A program made the translations under genes and the position numbers. A DNA stretch of 64,000 nt, taken from NCBI RefSeq assembly GCF_042237075.1, contig NZ_JBCGDC010000020.1, forward strand, positions 17,416 through 81,415, read 5' to 3'. The notes below the pieces were generated by a model. It saw only the letters and a list, made by a program, of their open reading frames with translations, was not told the DNA's origin and made no database searches. Origin of the DNA: Polymorphospora lycopeni (lineage in GTDB: Bacteria; Actinomycetota; Actinomycetes; Mycobacteriales; Micromonosporaceae). Every line of letters starts with the position of its first letter. Positions within the stretch are counted from its first letter, which is position 1. Below are positions 7,193 through 16,850 of this stretch, piece after piece.

Positions 7193-9838
7193 GTGTCAGT
7201 GGAACCCCTCCTGCGTGCCCCCGCCCGCCCTGTGCCGATCCGCCTGGTGACCCTGTTCGCCCCCGCCGTCGTGGCGCCGTTCGCGATCGCGGCCGCCCTT
7301 TCCGGGGCGGTGTCCGTGCTGGTGGCCGTGGCCGCCGCCGTCGTACCGGTCGCCGCGGTCTGCGCCGCCCGCCTGATCCGGCTCGCGTTGTCCTTCCGGG
7401 CCATCGAGAAGCGGACCGGCGGGTGCCGGGGTGCCGGCCTGCTCGGCCTCGGCGTGCTCGCCACCGGCCTGACCGCCGCCGCCCTGCCGCTGGTGCCGGC
7501 CGGCCGGCTGCCGTCGGTGGCGCTGGCGGGCCTTGCCGCCGCCACCGTGCTGAGCGTGCTCGGGCTGCTGCTCCTGCCCGGCGCGGCCGTCACCATCTCG
7601 GTCCGGCTGCGGCGCGGCTTCGACGGCCTGAGCATGGGCGCCAGCTTCGCCTTCGCCGGGTGGCTGCTGCATCCGGACGGGGCGACTCCCGGGACGGCGC
7701 TCGCGGCCGGGCTGGTCGCGGCGGCCGGGCTGTCGATCATCGTGATCACGGCACTGCGCGCGGCCCGCTTCCGGCGGGCCGCACTGCTTTCCGGTGCCGG
7801 GGCCAGCGCGACGGTACTCGGCATGACCATTTTTACCTGGCTGCTCGCGTACGACGCGCCGCCCGCCACGCTGCTGGCGGCCGGTGCCGTGCTGGCCGGC
7901 GCGCCGCTGCTGACCTGGATCGGGGCGTCGCGCACCGAGGTCGGTGGCCGGCCCCTGGCGCACGGTGAGGCCGAGGGGAACTTCTCCGCCTACCCGCTGC
8001 TCACCGTGCCGGCCGTGATCGCCACCCTGGCCGCCGCATACCACCTGGTCACCGTCGGGTCCTTCAACGTGACCTCGATCGTGCTCGGCCTCGCGGTGAT
8101 CCCGACCCTGGTCGTGCGCGAGGTGCTCTCGGCCCTCGACGTCCGCCGGTACGCCCGCCGCCTCGCCGAACAGGAGGCGCACTTCCGGTCGCTGGTCTCC
8201 GGCGCCAACGACCTGACCCTGGTGGTCGGCGAGGACCTGTTGATCCGCTGGCAGTCGCCGGCCGCGGCGCGCCTGTTCGGACTCTCCGACGCCGACGTCC
8301 TCGGCCGGGCGTTCCCCGAACTGATGCATCCCGACGACGCCGCCGACGTGACCTCGGCACTGACCGGGGTCCTCACCCGGCGGGCCGCCGACGGCGGTCG
8401 CCCGCCGCTGGTCACCGCCCGGCTGGTCGACGGGCACGGGGTGCTGCGCGACACCGAGTCGACCATCAGCGACCAGCGCGGCGTGCCCGAGGTGGGCGCG
8501 CTGGTGGTGCACGTACGCGACGTCGGCGAGCGCCGCCACCTCGAACGCACGCTGCACGAGATGGCGTTCACCGACCAGCTCACCGGGCTGGCCAACCGCC
8601 GCGAGCTGATGCGGACCATCGTCACCCAGCGGTCGGTGTCCGGGCACACCGGGGCACTGCTCGTCATCGACCTGCACGGCATGGCCGGTATCAACGACGT
8701 ACGCGGCCGGGAGGTCGGCGACGCGGTGCTGATCGAGGTGGGGCGGCGGCTGCGGGCCACCATCGACCGTGACGACGTCGCCGCCCGGCTGGCCGGCGAC
8801 GAGTTCGCGATCGTCACGGTCGAGGGGCCGATGCTGGCGTACACCCTGGGCACCCGGCTGCTCGCCGCCCTCACCGAGCCCTACCAGTTGCCGGGCGCGG
8901 TCGTGCACCTGCACCTGAGCATCGGCCTGGCCGAGCTGGCCGGCGGGGACGGCGTCGACGACGTGCTGCGCCGGGCCGACCTGGCCCGCCGCCGGGCCCG
9001 GCAGCTCGGCCGCAACCGGATCGAGTGGTACGACGCGTACCTCGAGGAGCAGCTGGTTCGTCGGATGGACCTCGAACGGGAGCTGTCCGGTGCCGCCGGA
9101 CGGGGCGAACTCGACCTGGTCTACCAGCCGGTGCTGGGCCTGCACGACGGTCAGCCGGTCGGGGTGGAGGCGCTGCTGCGCTGGCGCAGCCCGGCGCTGG
9201 GCACCGTGCTGCCGGCCGAGCTGCTGCCGGTCGCCGAGGACCTGGCCATCGCCGTCGAGATCGGACGGTGGGTGCTGGACCGGGCGTGCCGCCAGCTCGC
9301 CACGTGGTCGCACCCGAGCCGCCCACTGTGGATGGCGGTGAACGTGACGCCGCACGAGCTGGCCGCGCCCGACTTCGTGTCGACCGTGGCGGCCACCCTG
9401 GCCGCCCACCACCTGGCCCCGGAGCAGCTCGTCGTCGAGGTCGCCGAGGCCCGGGTCGCCAGTGACGTGCCGACCGTGGTCACGCAGCTCGCCGGCCTGC
9501 GGGCCCTCGGCGTACGCACCGCGCTCGACGACTTCGGCGCCGGCCAGGCGTCGCTGGCCCAGCTCCGCCGGCTGCCGGTCGACATCCTCAAGATCGATCG
9601 GGCCCTGGTGGCGGATTCCGGCCGGGGCACGCAGAGCAAGCCCCTGATCGACGTGGTGGTCAGCCTCGGCCGCCGGCTCGGGCTGGAGATCGTCGCCGAG
9701 GGGCTGGAGACCGACGGGCAGGTCGACCAGGCGCGTGCCGCGGGCTGCCGCTACGGGCAGGGCTTCGCGCTGTCCCGCCCGGCGCCGGCCGAGCGGATGG
9801 AGGCGTTCCTGGAGTCCTTCCAGTCCCCGTCCCTGTGA
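7193..9838 (+). CDS. Membrane PAS-GGDEF-EAL cyclic di-GMP protein, about 881 aa
   Basis: Candidate bifunctional or regulatory cyclic-di-GMP enzyme. About eight hydrophobic helices (residues 10-310) form a membrane sensor, followed by PAS (about 325-445), GGDEF (about 450-610) and EAL (about 620-870). The cyclase signature is AGDEF instead of GGDEF, near residue 535; a first-position change is often tolerated. The EAL part keeps VEALLRW, NVTPHEL, DDFGAG and the AEGLE segment, so phosphodiesterase activity is plausible. Start is GTG 7193 behind GAAGG; GTG 7181 is an alternative. It is a paralogue of the protein at 20093, with the same plan apart from the added PAS. Confidence 0.88.
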   Translation: MSVEPLLRAPARPVPIRLVTLFAPAVVAPFAIAAALSGAVSVLVAVAAAVVPVAAVCAARLIRLALSFRAIEKRTGGCRGAGLLGLGVLATGLTAAALPLVPAGRLPSVALAGLAAATVLSVLGLLLLPGAAVTISVRLRRGFDGLSMGASFAFAGWLLHPDGATPGTALAAGLVAAAGLSIIVITALRAARFRRAALLSGAGASATVLGMTIFTWLLAYDAPPATLLAAGAVLAGAPLLTWIGASRTEVGGRPLAHGEAEGNFSAYPLLTVPAVIATLAAAYHLVTVGSFNVTSIVLGLAVIPTLVVREVLSALDVRRYARRLAEQEAHFRSLVSGANDLTLVVGEDLLIRWQSPAAARLFGLSDADVLGRAFPELMHPDDAADVTSALTGVLTRRAADGGRPPLVTARLVDGHGVLRDTESTISDQRGVPEVGALVVHVRDVGERRHLERTLHEMAFTDQLTGLANRRELMRTIVTQRSVSGHTGALLVIDLHGMAGINDVRGREVGDAVLIEVGRRLRATIDRDDVAARLAGDEFAIVTVEGPMLAYTLGTRLLAALTEPYQLPGAVVHLHLSIGLAELAGGDGVDDVLRRADLARRRARQLGRNRIEWYDAYLEEQLVRRMDLERELSGAAGRGELDLVYQPVLGLHDGQPVGVEALLRWRSPALGTVLPAELLPVAEDLAIAVEIGRWVLDRACRQLATWSHPSRPLWMAVNVTPHELAAPDFVSTVAATLAAHHLAPEQLVVEVAEARVASDVPTVVTQLAGLRALGVRTALDDFGAGQASLAQLRRLPVDILKIDRALVADSGRGTQSKPLIDVVVSLGRRLGLEIVAEGLETDGQVDQARAAGCRYGQGFALSRPAPAERMEAFLESFQSPSL

Positions 9839-9840
9839 GC

Positions 9841-9862
9841 TGATCCGGCCGGGGGCCGGTCA
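9841..9862. terminator. Hairpin between convergent GGDEF-EAL and lacI genes
   Basis: Ten-bp arms TGATCCGGCC and GGGCCGGTCA (one T-G pair) separated by two bases. It starts two bases after the GGDEF-EAL stop and overlaps the stop codon of the opposing LacI gene. No T tract is present. Confidence 0.5.
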
Positions 9863-10882
9863 GGTGTCGCGGGGCGGGGGACCGGTGCTGCCGCGTGGTG
9901 TCAGGTGGGCGGTCTGGTCCTGGAAGTCGTCGACCGGGTCGCCGGCGACGACGGCGAGCAGCCGGCGGGCGGCGTTCGCGCCGTACGCCGGGATGTCGCG
10001 GCCGAGTGCGGTCAGCGCGGGATGGACGAGCTGGCACAGTGCCGAGTCGTCCCAGGCCACGATCGACAGGTCGGCGGGTACGGACAGCCCCATCTCCTGG
10101 GCCACCGCGAGGCCGGCGATGGCCATCACGTCGTTGTCGTAGAGGATCGCGGTCGGCCGCTCCGGCGAGCTGAGCAGCCGCCGGGTCGCCCGCCCGCCCT
10201 CCTCGCCGGTGTAGTCCGACGGCACGGTCACCGCCCGCGACAGCCCGAGCCGGGCGCACAGGTCGGTGAAGGCGCGGGTGCGGATCTCGGTGTGCAGCAG
10301 GCCGGGCAGGCCGCCGACCCGGGCGATCCGGTGGTGTCCCAGCGCGACGAGGTATTCGACGGCCTCCACCAGCGCCGCCCCGTCGTCGCACCACACGTTG
10401 GCCAGGGTGCCGGTGTGGCCGGGGCCGCCGATCACCATGGCCGGCAGTTGCAGCCGTTCGAGGACCGGGATCCGCCGGTCGTCGACGCGTAGGTCGCAGA
10501 CGAACACGCCGTCGACGCGGCGTTCGCCCCACCAGCGCCGGAAGACCGCGATCTCGGCCTCCGGGTCGGCGACGACCTGGAGGGTCAGGGCGTACGACCG
10601 GGCGGACAGTTCCGCCTCGACGCCGCTGATCAGCTCCATGAAGAACGGTTCGATGCCGAGGGTGCGGGCCGGCCGGCAGAGGGTGAGCCCGACGGCGTTG
10701 GCGGCGGCGCCGGACAGGGCGCGGGCGGCGCTGTTGGGGTTGAAGCCGATCTCCTGCGCGATCGCGATGATCCGCTGCCGGGTGGCGGCGGAGACCCCGG
10801 GCAGGCCGTTGAGCGCGTAGGAGACGGCGCCCTTGGAGACCCCGGCCCGCCGGGCGATGTCGGCGATCGTCGGCCGTTTCAC
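9860..10882 (-). CDS. LacI-family transcriptional repressor of the mannoside operon, 340 aa
   Basis: The N-terminal helix-turn-helix TIADIARRAGVSKGAVSYALNG (residues about 5-26, split here for length: TIADIARRAGVSK then GAVSYALNG) and hinge helix with SAAARAL-like residues are standard LacI. The rest is a periplasmic-binding-protein-like effector domain (about 60-335). GTG 10882 is chosen because the recognition domain starts at residue 4 and an AGGAGA site precedes it. It is divergent from the ABC/beta-mannosidase operon, whose leader holds the CebR-like palindrome at 11121-11134. It very probably represses that operon and is released by an imported mannoside. The real inducer is unknown. 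Confidence 0.9.
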   Translation of the reverse strand: MKRPTIADIARRAGVSKGAVSYALNGLPGVSAATRQRIIAIAQEIGFNPNSAARALSGAAANAVGLTLCRPARTLGIEPFFMELISGVEAELSARSYALTLQVVADPEAEIAVFRRWWGERRVDGVFVCDLRVDDRRIPVLERLQLPAMVIGGPGHTGTLANVWCDDGAALVEAVEYLVALGHHRIARVGGLPGLLHTEIRTRAFTDLCARLGLSRAVTVPSDYTGEEGGRATRRLLSSPERPTAILYDNDVMAIAGLAVAQEMGLSVPADLSIVAWDDSALCQLVHPALTALGRDIPAYGANAARRLLAVVAGDPVDDFQDQTAHLTPRGSTGPPPRDT

Positions 10883-11053
10883 CGGTCTCCTCTCGGTGTC
10901 GCGGGCGGCCGGGCCGTCGACGGCCCCGGCACCGGGCGGGCCCATCAGGTTACCGGTCCGGGGCGGCCCGGCCCACCGGTCAGTTGACCTTTCTCGGTTA
11001 AGCAGTGATGGGACCGAGGCAGGTTACCAGTTCGGCATGCGCAGGACACGGGA

Positions 11054-11082
11054 TTGACATGTTCCGATGCCGCCCGTACGGT
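11054..11082 (+). promoter_or_regulatory. Promoter TTGACA-17-TACGGT of the mannoside operon
   Basis: TTGACA at 11054-11059 and TACGGT at 11077-11082 with an optimal 17-bp spacer, the best housekeeping-type promoter in this intergenic region. The start site would be near 11089, leaving a 5' leader of about 65 nt that contains the operator at 11121. Confidence 0.7.
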
Positions 11083-11120
11083 GTCGTCACTTATCCGGTT
11101 CAGTCAACGCTCCTCGATCT

Positions 11121-11134
11121 TGGGAGCGTTCCCA
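11121..11134 (+). promoter_or_regulatory. LacI-family operator TGGGAGCGTTCCCA
   Basis: A 14-bp palindrome with one mismatched pair, one base from the CebR-type box TGGGAGCGCTCCCA known for cello-oligosaccharide operons in streptomycetes. It lies about 30-45 nt downstream of the predicted start site and 20 nt before the lipoprotein ATG, so a bound repressor would act as a roadblock. The adjacent divergent LacI gene is the natural candidate to bind it. Confidence 0.75.
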
Positions 11135-11154
11135 TGATGTGCTCGGAGGATGAC

Positions 11155-12426
11155 ATGAAACGATCCCGGATCGTCCGGATGGCCGCCGCCGGCATGGCCG
11201 GCCTGCTCCTGTTCACCGGATGCAGCGGCAACAGCGGTGGTGGCGGCGACGGCACCGTCACGCTGAAAATCAACTTCTGGGGCGACTTCGGCCTCGACGA
11301 ACTGAAGGGCCGCTACGAGGCGGCGAACCCGAACGTCCGGATCAGCCTCAACACCGGCGAGTACAACGCCCAGCACGAGGATCTCCAGAAGAAGCTGATC
11401 GCCGGCTCCGGCGCCCCGGACATCGCCGCCATCGACGAGGGCTTCGTGATCCAGTTCCGGGGCCAGGCCGACAAGTTCGTCAACCTGCTCGACCAGGGCG
11501 CCGGCCAGTACCAGGAGCGCTACCTGCCCTGGAAGTGGCAGCAGACGCTGTCGCCCGACGGCGCCACCCAGATCGGGCTCGGCACCGACGTCGGCGGGCT
11601 CGCCATGTGCTACCGCACCGACCTGTTCGCCGCGGCCGGGCTGCCGACCGACCGCGACCAGGTGTCGGCGCTCTGGCCCACCTGGGACGCGTTCATCGCC
11701 ACCGGCCAGACCTACACCGGCCGGACCGGCCGCAAGTTCATCGACGCCGGCACCAACATCTTCAACCCGGTGCTCGGGCAGCAGCCGGTCGGCTTCTACG
11801 ACCAGAGCGAGACGCTGCGGATGGAGGGCGGCCCGAAGGTGGCGTTCGACGTGGCCGCCAAGGCGATCGGCGCCGGGCTCTCGGCCGACCTGGCCGCCTT
11901 CTCCCCGGAGTGGAACGCCGGCTTCGTCAAGGGCGACTTCGCGGTGCTGGCCTGCCCCGCCTGGATGCAGGGACACATCCAGAACACCGCGCCGGACACC
12001 AGCGGCAAGTGGGACATCGCCGCGATCCCCGGCGGCGGCGGCAACTGGGGCGGCTCCTTCCTGACCATCCCCAAGCAGGGCAAGAACATCGACGAGGCGT
12101 ACAAGTTCCTGGAGTGGCTGATCCAGCCCGAGCAGCAGATCGAGATCTTCAAGAAGGTCGGCAACCTGCCCTCGCAGCCGGCGCTCTACGACGACCCGGC
12201 GATCCGCGACTTCACCAACCCGTTCTTCGGCAACGCCCCGGTCGGCCAGATCTTCAGCGGCACCGCCGAGAACCTCACCCCGCAGTACCTCGGCCGGCGT
12301 AACGGGCCGACCCGGGTCGCGGTGGAGAACGTGCTCAACCGGCTCGCCAGCGGCGACCTGAAGGGCAAGGCGGCCGACGCGTGGACCGAGGCGGTCAAGG
12401 AGGCCCAGAAGGCGGCGGAGGCGTGA
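11155..12426 (+). CDS. Sugar ABC transporter substrate-binding lipoprotein, 423 aa
   Basis: Lipid-anchored extracellular binding protein of a family-1 carbohydrate importer. A basic N-terminus (MKRSRIVRM) and hydrophobic core lead to the lipobox LFTGC with Cys23 as the lipidation site, followed by a Gly/Ser linker. The mature part has the mixed alpha/beta pattern of MalE-like proteins (INFWGDFGLDELKGRYEAAN; GGGGNWGGSF). The ATG at 11155 follows GGAGGA. It is first in an operon with two permeases, a beta-mannosidase and a ROK kinase, so beta-mannobiose or manno-oligosaccharides are the likely ligands. That ligand is inferred from context only. Confidence 0.9.
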   Translation: MKRSRIVRMAAAGMAGLLLFTGCSGNSGGGGDGTVTLKINFWGDFGLDELKGRYEAANPNVRISLNTGEYNAQHEDLQKKLIAGSGAPDIAAIDEGFVIQFRGQADKFVNLLDQGAGQYQERYLPWKWQQTLSPDGATQIGLGTDVGGLAMCYRTDLFAAAGLPTDRDQVSALWPTWDAFIATGQTYTGRTGRKFIDAGTNIFNPVLGQQPVGFYDQSETLRMEGGPKVAFDVAAKAIGAGLSADLAAFSPEWNAGFVKGDFAVLACPAWMQGHIQNTAPDTSGKWDIAAIPGGGGNWGGSFLTIPKQGKNIDEAYKFLEWLIQPEQQIEIFKKVGNLPSQPALYDDPAIRDFTNPFFGNAPVGQIFSGTAENLTPQYLGRRNGPTRVAVENVLNRLASGDLKGKAADAWTEAVKEAQKAAEA

Positions 12427-13358
12427 CGACCCAGCCGCACGGCTGGCGCAACCGGCTGCTCCGCTTCGACCTGCGCTACACCCCGTACCTCCTGATCGCG
12501 CCGTTCTTCCTGCTCTTCGGGGTCTTCGGGATCTTCCCGATCGTCTTCAACGGGGTCGTCGCGCTGCGCCACTGGCGGCTCGACGACCCCACCCTGACCG
12601 GCTGGGCCGGCTGGGCCAACTTCGAGCGGCTGCTGGCCGACGACGCGTTCTGGAACGCCCTGCTCAACACGTTCGGCATCTTCCTGCTCTCGACGGTGCC
12701 GCAACTCACCCTCGCCCTGATCGTGGCCGGGCTGCTCAACCGCGGGCTGCGGGCGCAGACCTGGTTCCGGGTGGGCGTGCTGCTGCCGTACGTCACGCCG
12801 CTGACCGCCTCGACGCTGATCTTCGCGGTGGTGTTCGCCCGGGACACCGGGGTCGCCAACTGGGTGCTGTCGGTGCTCGGGATGGCCGAGCCGATCGACT
12901 GGCGGGCGGCGAAGTGGTCGTCGTGGATCGCCATCGCCACGATGGTCAACTGGAAGTGGATCGGCTACAACGCGCTGCTCTACCTGGCCGCGATGCAGTC
13001 CATCCCGCGCGACGTCTACGAGGCGGCGGCGGTCGACGGGGCGGGGCCGTGGCGCCAGCTGTGGCGGATCACCGTACCGATGATCCGGCCGGTGGTGATC
13101 TTCACGGTCATCCTGTCCACCATCGGCGGGCTGCAGCTCTTCACCGAGCCGATGCTCTTCCAGCAGAACACCGCGGCCGCCACCGGCGGCGCCAACCGGG
13201 AGTGGCAGACCATCGCCCTGCTGATCTACCAGGTCGGCTGGAAGGACCTCAACCTCGGGTACGCCGCCGCGATGTCCTGGGCGCTGTTCCTGATCATCAT
13301 CGTGGTCGCCGTGCTGAACGCGGTCGTCACGAACCGGCTCGGAGGAGGCCGCCGATGA
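12423..13358 (+). CDS. Sugar ABC transporter permease, MalF type, 311 aa
   Basis: Six-helix membrane subunit of a CUT1 carbohydrate importer. The EAA loop is seen as YEAAAVDGAGPWRQLWRITVPMIRP (residues about 198-222; its core is EAAAVDGAGPW), which docks to the ATPase. GTG 12423 overlaps the stop of the binding-protein gene (GTGA), implying translational coupling. The next gene overlaps by ATGA. No ATP-binding subunit is encoded nearby. In actinomycetes such importers usually share an MsiK-type ATPase encoded elsewhere. Confidence 0.92.
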   Translation: MTTQPHGWRNRLLRFDLRYTPYLLIAPFFLLFGVFGIFPIVFNGVVALRHWRLDDPTLTGWAGWANFERLLADDAFWNALLNTFGIFLLSTVPQLTLALIVAGLLNRGLRAQTWFRVGVLLPYVTPLTASTLIFAVVFARDTGVANWVLSVLGMAEPIDWRAAKWSSWIAIATMVNWKWIGYNALLYLAAMQSIPRDVYEAAAVDGAGPWRQLWRITVPMIRPVVIFTVILSTIGGLQLFTEPMLFQQNTAAATGGANREWQTIALLIYQVGWKDLNLGYAAAMSWALFLIIIVVAVLNAVVTNRLGGGRR

Positions 13359-14263
13359 CGACCGTCACGACGCGCAAGCCCGACACCCGCAGGTCCGGCG
13401 ATCCCGGCGGGGCCGGACCGGCCGGGCGGGCACCACGCCACCGGGCCGCCGGTTTCTGGAGCTACCTGTTCCTGTCCGTGGTGATCCTGTTCTCGGCCTT
13501 CCCGATCTACTGGATGTTCGTCGTCGCCACCAGCACCGACGCCGCCCTCGCCGAGATCCCGCCCCGGGTCGTGCCCGGCGGGATGCTGCTCACCAACCTG
13601 CGCGAGGTCTTCTCGATGCAGGACGTGTACTTCGTGCAGTCGCTGGCCAACAGCGCGATCGTGTCGGGCGTCGTGACGTTCTCGGTGCTGTTCTTCTGCT
13701 CGCTGGCCGGGTTCGCCTTCGCCAAGCTGCGGTTCCGGGGCCGCAACGCGCTGATGGTCTTCGTCGTCCTCACCCTGACGGTGCCCAACCAGCTCGGCGT
13801 CGTCGCCCTCTACATCCTGATGGGGGAGATCGGCTGGAACGGCACCCTGCTCGCGGTCATCGTGCCCGGTCTGGTCAGCGCGTTCGGCGTCTTCTACATG
13901 CGACAGTTCACGATGGAGGCCGTACCGGACGAGCTGATCGAGGCGGCCCGGATCGACGGCGCGACGACGATGCGGATCTGGTGGAGCGTCGTGCTCCCGG
14001 CGGTGCGGCCGGCCCTCGCGGTGCTCGGCCTGCTCACCTTCGTGGCCACCTGGAACGACTTCCAGTGGCCGCTGATCACGCTGGGCGGCACCGACTACCC
14101 CACCTCGATGGTGGCCCTGTCCGACCTGGCCAGCGGCAACTACGTGCTCTACCGCCGGGTGCTCGCCGGCGCGCTGGTGGCCACGCTGCCACTGCTCGTG
14201 ATGTTGTTCATCGGTGGACGTCAGATCGTCCGAGGAATCATGGAAGGCGCGGTGAAGTCTTGA
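13355..14263 (+). CDS. Sugar ABC transporter permease, MalG type, 302 aa
   Basis: Second membrane subunit of the mannoside importer. A hydrophilic N-terminal tail (about 30 residues) is followed by six helices. The EAA loop is present as ELIEAARIDGATTMRIWWSV, and the C-terminus is the short MalG-like tail. The ATG at 13355 overlaps the upstream stop by 4 nt. The downstream beta-mannosidase starts on a TTG overlapping this gene's TGA, so the four genes are a tight translational series. Confidence 0.92.
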   Translation: MTTVTTRKPDTRRSGDPGGAGPAGRAPRHRAAGFWSYLFLSVVILFSAFPIYWMFVVATSTDAALAEIPPRVVPGGMLLTNLREVFSMQDVYFVQSLANSAIVSGVVTFSVLFFCSLAGFAFAKLRFRGRNALMVFVVLTLTVPNQLGVVALYILMGEIGWNGTLLAVIVPGLVSAFGVFYMRQFTMEAVPDELIEAARIDGATTMRIWWSVVLPAVRPALAVLGLLTFVATWNDFQWPLITLGGTDYPTSMVALSDLASGNYVLYRRVLAGALVATLPLLVMLFIGGRQIVRGIMEGAVKS

Positions 14264-16746
14264 CCCACGGTGCGAACGCGGCGGGCCTGCGACCGCTGCA
14301 CGACGGCTGGACCCTGCGGGCGGTGCCCGGCGGCGACCCCGGAGCCGGTGTGCCCGAGGAGGTCGCCGGCGCCGTCCTGCCGGCCACGGTGCCCGGCTGC
14401 GTGCACACCGACCTGCTCGCCGCCGGCCGCATCCCCGACCCGTACCTCGACGACAACGAGACCCGGCTGGCCTGGATCGGGCACACCGACTGGATCTACG
14501 AGACGACGTTCACGGCCGGGCCGGCCGCCGGCCGCGCCGACCTGGTCTGCGCCGGGCTGGACACCGTCGCGACGGTGAGCCTCAACGGCGTCGAACTGGG
14601 CCGCACCGCCAACATGCACCGCGGCTACCGCTTCGACGCCCGCCCCGCTTTGCGGGCCGGCGACAACACCCTGCGGGTACGGTTCGACTCCGCCTACCGT
14701 TACGCGCTGGCCCGTCGCGACGAGTTGGGGGAGCGGCCGAACTCGTATCCCGAGCCGTTCAACTTCATCCGCAAGATGGCCTGCAACTTCGGCTGGGACT
14801 GGGGGCCGACCCTGGTCACCGCCGGCATCTGGCAGGGCATCGGGCTGCACACCTGGCGGGTCGCCCGACTGGCCCACGTGCGTCCACTCACGACGGTCGA
14901 GGCCGGCGCCGGGCGGGTCGAGGTGCACGTCGGGATCGAGCGGGCCGACCCCGGCACCGGCCCGCTCACCGTACGCGCCACCGTCGCCGGTGCCACCGGC
15001 GAGACCACGGTCGACGCCGGCCGGGACACCGCCGTGCTGACCCTGACCATCGCCGACCCGGAACTGTGGTGGCCCCACGGGTACGGCGAACCGACCCGGT
15101 ATCCGCTGGAGGTGACCCTGCACGCCGCCGACGGCGACCCGCTGGACGCCTGGCAGCGGCGGATCGGGTTCCGCACCGTACGCCTCGACACCACCGCCGA
15201 CGCCCACGGCAGCGCCTTCACCCTCGTCGTCAACGACGTGCCGGTCTTCGTCCGCGGCGTCAACTGGATCCCCGACGACGTCTTCCCGACCCGGGTAACC
15301 CGGGAGCGCTACGCGCAGCGGCTCGCCCAGGCCCGCGACGCCAACGTCAACCTGATCCGGGTCTGGGGCGGCGGCCGCTACGAGTCCGACGACTTCTACG
15401 ACCTCACCGACTCCCTCGGGCTGCTGGTCGAGCAGGACTTCCTCTTCGCCTGTGCCGCCTATCCCGAGGAGGAGCCGTTCGCCACCGAGGTCGCCGCCGA
15501 GGTCCGCGAGCAGGTCACCCGGCTGGCCAGCCACCCGAGCCTGGTCATGTGGGTCGGCAACAACGAGAACATCTGGGGCTGGCACGACTGGGACTGGCGG
15601 GAGCCGCTGGGCGACCGGAGCTGGGGTGCCGGGTTCTACTTCGACCTCCTGCCGGCTGTCGTCGCCGAACTCGACCCGACCCGGCCGTACTGGCCGGGCA
15701 GCCCGTGGTCCGGCGACCACGACCGGCACCCCAACGACCCGGCCCACGGCAGCACCCACATCTGGGACGTGTGGAACACCGACGACTACGTCCGCTACCG
15801 GGAATACGTGCCCCGGTTCGTCGCCGAGTTCGGCTACCAGGCCCCGCCGGCGTACGCGACCCTGCGCCGGGCGCTGCGCGACGATCCGCTGGCCCCCGAC
15901 TCGCCCGGGCTGCGGCACCACCAGAAGGCCGCCGACGGCGACGCCAAGCTGCGCCGTGGCCTCGACGCCCACCTGCCCGCGCCCCGCGACTTCGACGACT
16001 GGCACTACCTCACCCAGGTCAACCAGGCCCGTGCCATCACGCTCGGGGTCGAGCACTTCCGGTCGCACCGGCCGGTCTGCATGGGCACGATCGTGTGGCA
16101 GCTCAACGACTGCTGGCCGGTCACCTCCTGGTCGGCCGTCGACGGCGACGGGCGCCGCAAACCCCTGTGGTACGCCCTGCGCCGCGCGTACGCCGACCGG
16201 CTGCTCACCGTCCAGCCGCGCGACGGCGTACCGGCCCTGGTGGCCGTCAACGACGGCGGGCGACGCTGGACGGCCCGGGTGACGGTCGCCCGGTACGGGC
16301 TCGACGGCGAACCTCGGGCGAAGGCGGTCGTGGAACTGGACGTGGCGCCGTATGCGACGGCGACCGTGCCGCTGCCGGCGGACCTGGCCCAGCCCGGCGA
16401 CCCCCGGCGCGAACTGCTGGTCTGTGCCAGCGGTGACCTGCGGGCCTGGTGGTTCTTCGCCACCGACCGGGAGATCGCCTACCCGCCGGCGGCCTACGAC
16501 ACGACCGTCGAGCCGGTCGACGGCGGCCTGCGGCTGACCGTGACCGCCCGTACGGTGCTGCGCGACCTGACCGTGCTGGCCGACCGGCTCGACCCGGCGG
16601 CCGTCGTCGACGACGCGTTGGTCACCCTGCTGCCGGGCGAGTCGGTGGGCTTCACCGTCCGTACGTCCCGACCGGTGGACCCGGCCGCCCTGGCCGCCCG
16701 TCCGGTTCTACGCTGCGTCAACGACCTCACCGCCGGCACGGTATGA
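14260..16746 (+). CDS. Beta-mannosidase, glycoside hydrolase family 2, 828 aa
   Basis: Hydrolyses terminal beta-linked mannose. Domain order fits GH2: jelly-roll sugar-binding domain (about 1-190), immunoglobulin-like domain, TIM barrel (about 290-600) and C-terminal beta domains. The acid/base is Glu436 in VGNNEN and the nucleophile is Glu523 in FVAEFGYQ; the FVRGVNWIPDD motif at the start of the barrel is characteristic of beta-mannosidases over beta-galactosidases. The start is TTG 14260, overlapping the permease stop (TTGA). No signal peptide is seen, so it is cytosolic and acts on imported oligosaccharides, with the next gene phosphorylating released sugar. Confidence 0.9.
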   Translation: MTHGANAAGLRPLHDGWTLRAVPGGDPGAGVPEEVAGAVLPATVPGCVHTDLLAAGRIPDPYLDDNETRLAWIGHTDWIYETTFTAGPAAGRADLVCAGLDTVATVSLNGVELGRTANMHRGYRFDARPALRAGDNTLRVRFDSAYRYALARRDELGERPNSYPEPFNFIRKMACNFGWDWGPTLVTAGIWQGIGLHTWRVARLAHVRPLTTVEAGAGRVEVHVGIERADPGTGPLTVRATVAGATGETTVDAGRDTAVLTLTIADPELWWPHGYGEPTRYPLEVTLHAADGDPLDAWQRRIGFRTVRLDTTADAHGSAFTLVVNDVPVFVRGVNWIPDDVFPTRVTRERYAQRLAQARDANVNLIRVWGGGRYESDDFYDLTDSLGLLVEQDFLFACAAYPEEEPFATEVAAEVREQVTRLASHPSLVMWVGNNENIWGWHDWDWREPLGDRSWGAGFYFDLLPAVVAELDPTRPYWPGSPWSGDHDRHPNDPAHGSTHIWDVWNTDDYVRYREYVPRFVAEFGYQAPPAYATLRRALRDDPLAPDSPGLRHHQKAADGDAKLRRGLDAHLPAPRDFDDWHYLTQVNQARAITLGVEHFRSHRPVCMGTIVWQLNDCWPVTSWSAVDGDGRRKPLWYALRRAYADRLLTVQPRDGVPALVAVNDGGRRWTARVTVARYGLDGEPRAKAVVELDVAPYATATVPLPADLAQPGDPRRELLVCASGDLRAWWFFATDREIAYPPAAYDTTVEPVDGGLRLTVTARTVLRDLTVLADRLDPAAVVDDALVTLLPGESVGFTVRTSRPVDPAALAARPVLRCVNDLTAGTV

Positions 16747-16850
16747 ACCCGTCCGTTCGGGAACACGGTGTGACCAGGTCAGGGGCCGGGACGACCGGCG
16801 GCCTGCGTCGTAGGTCGTGACGGATCGACCGGACGGAGCGAGGTGACGGT

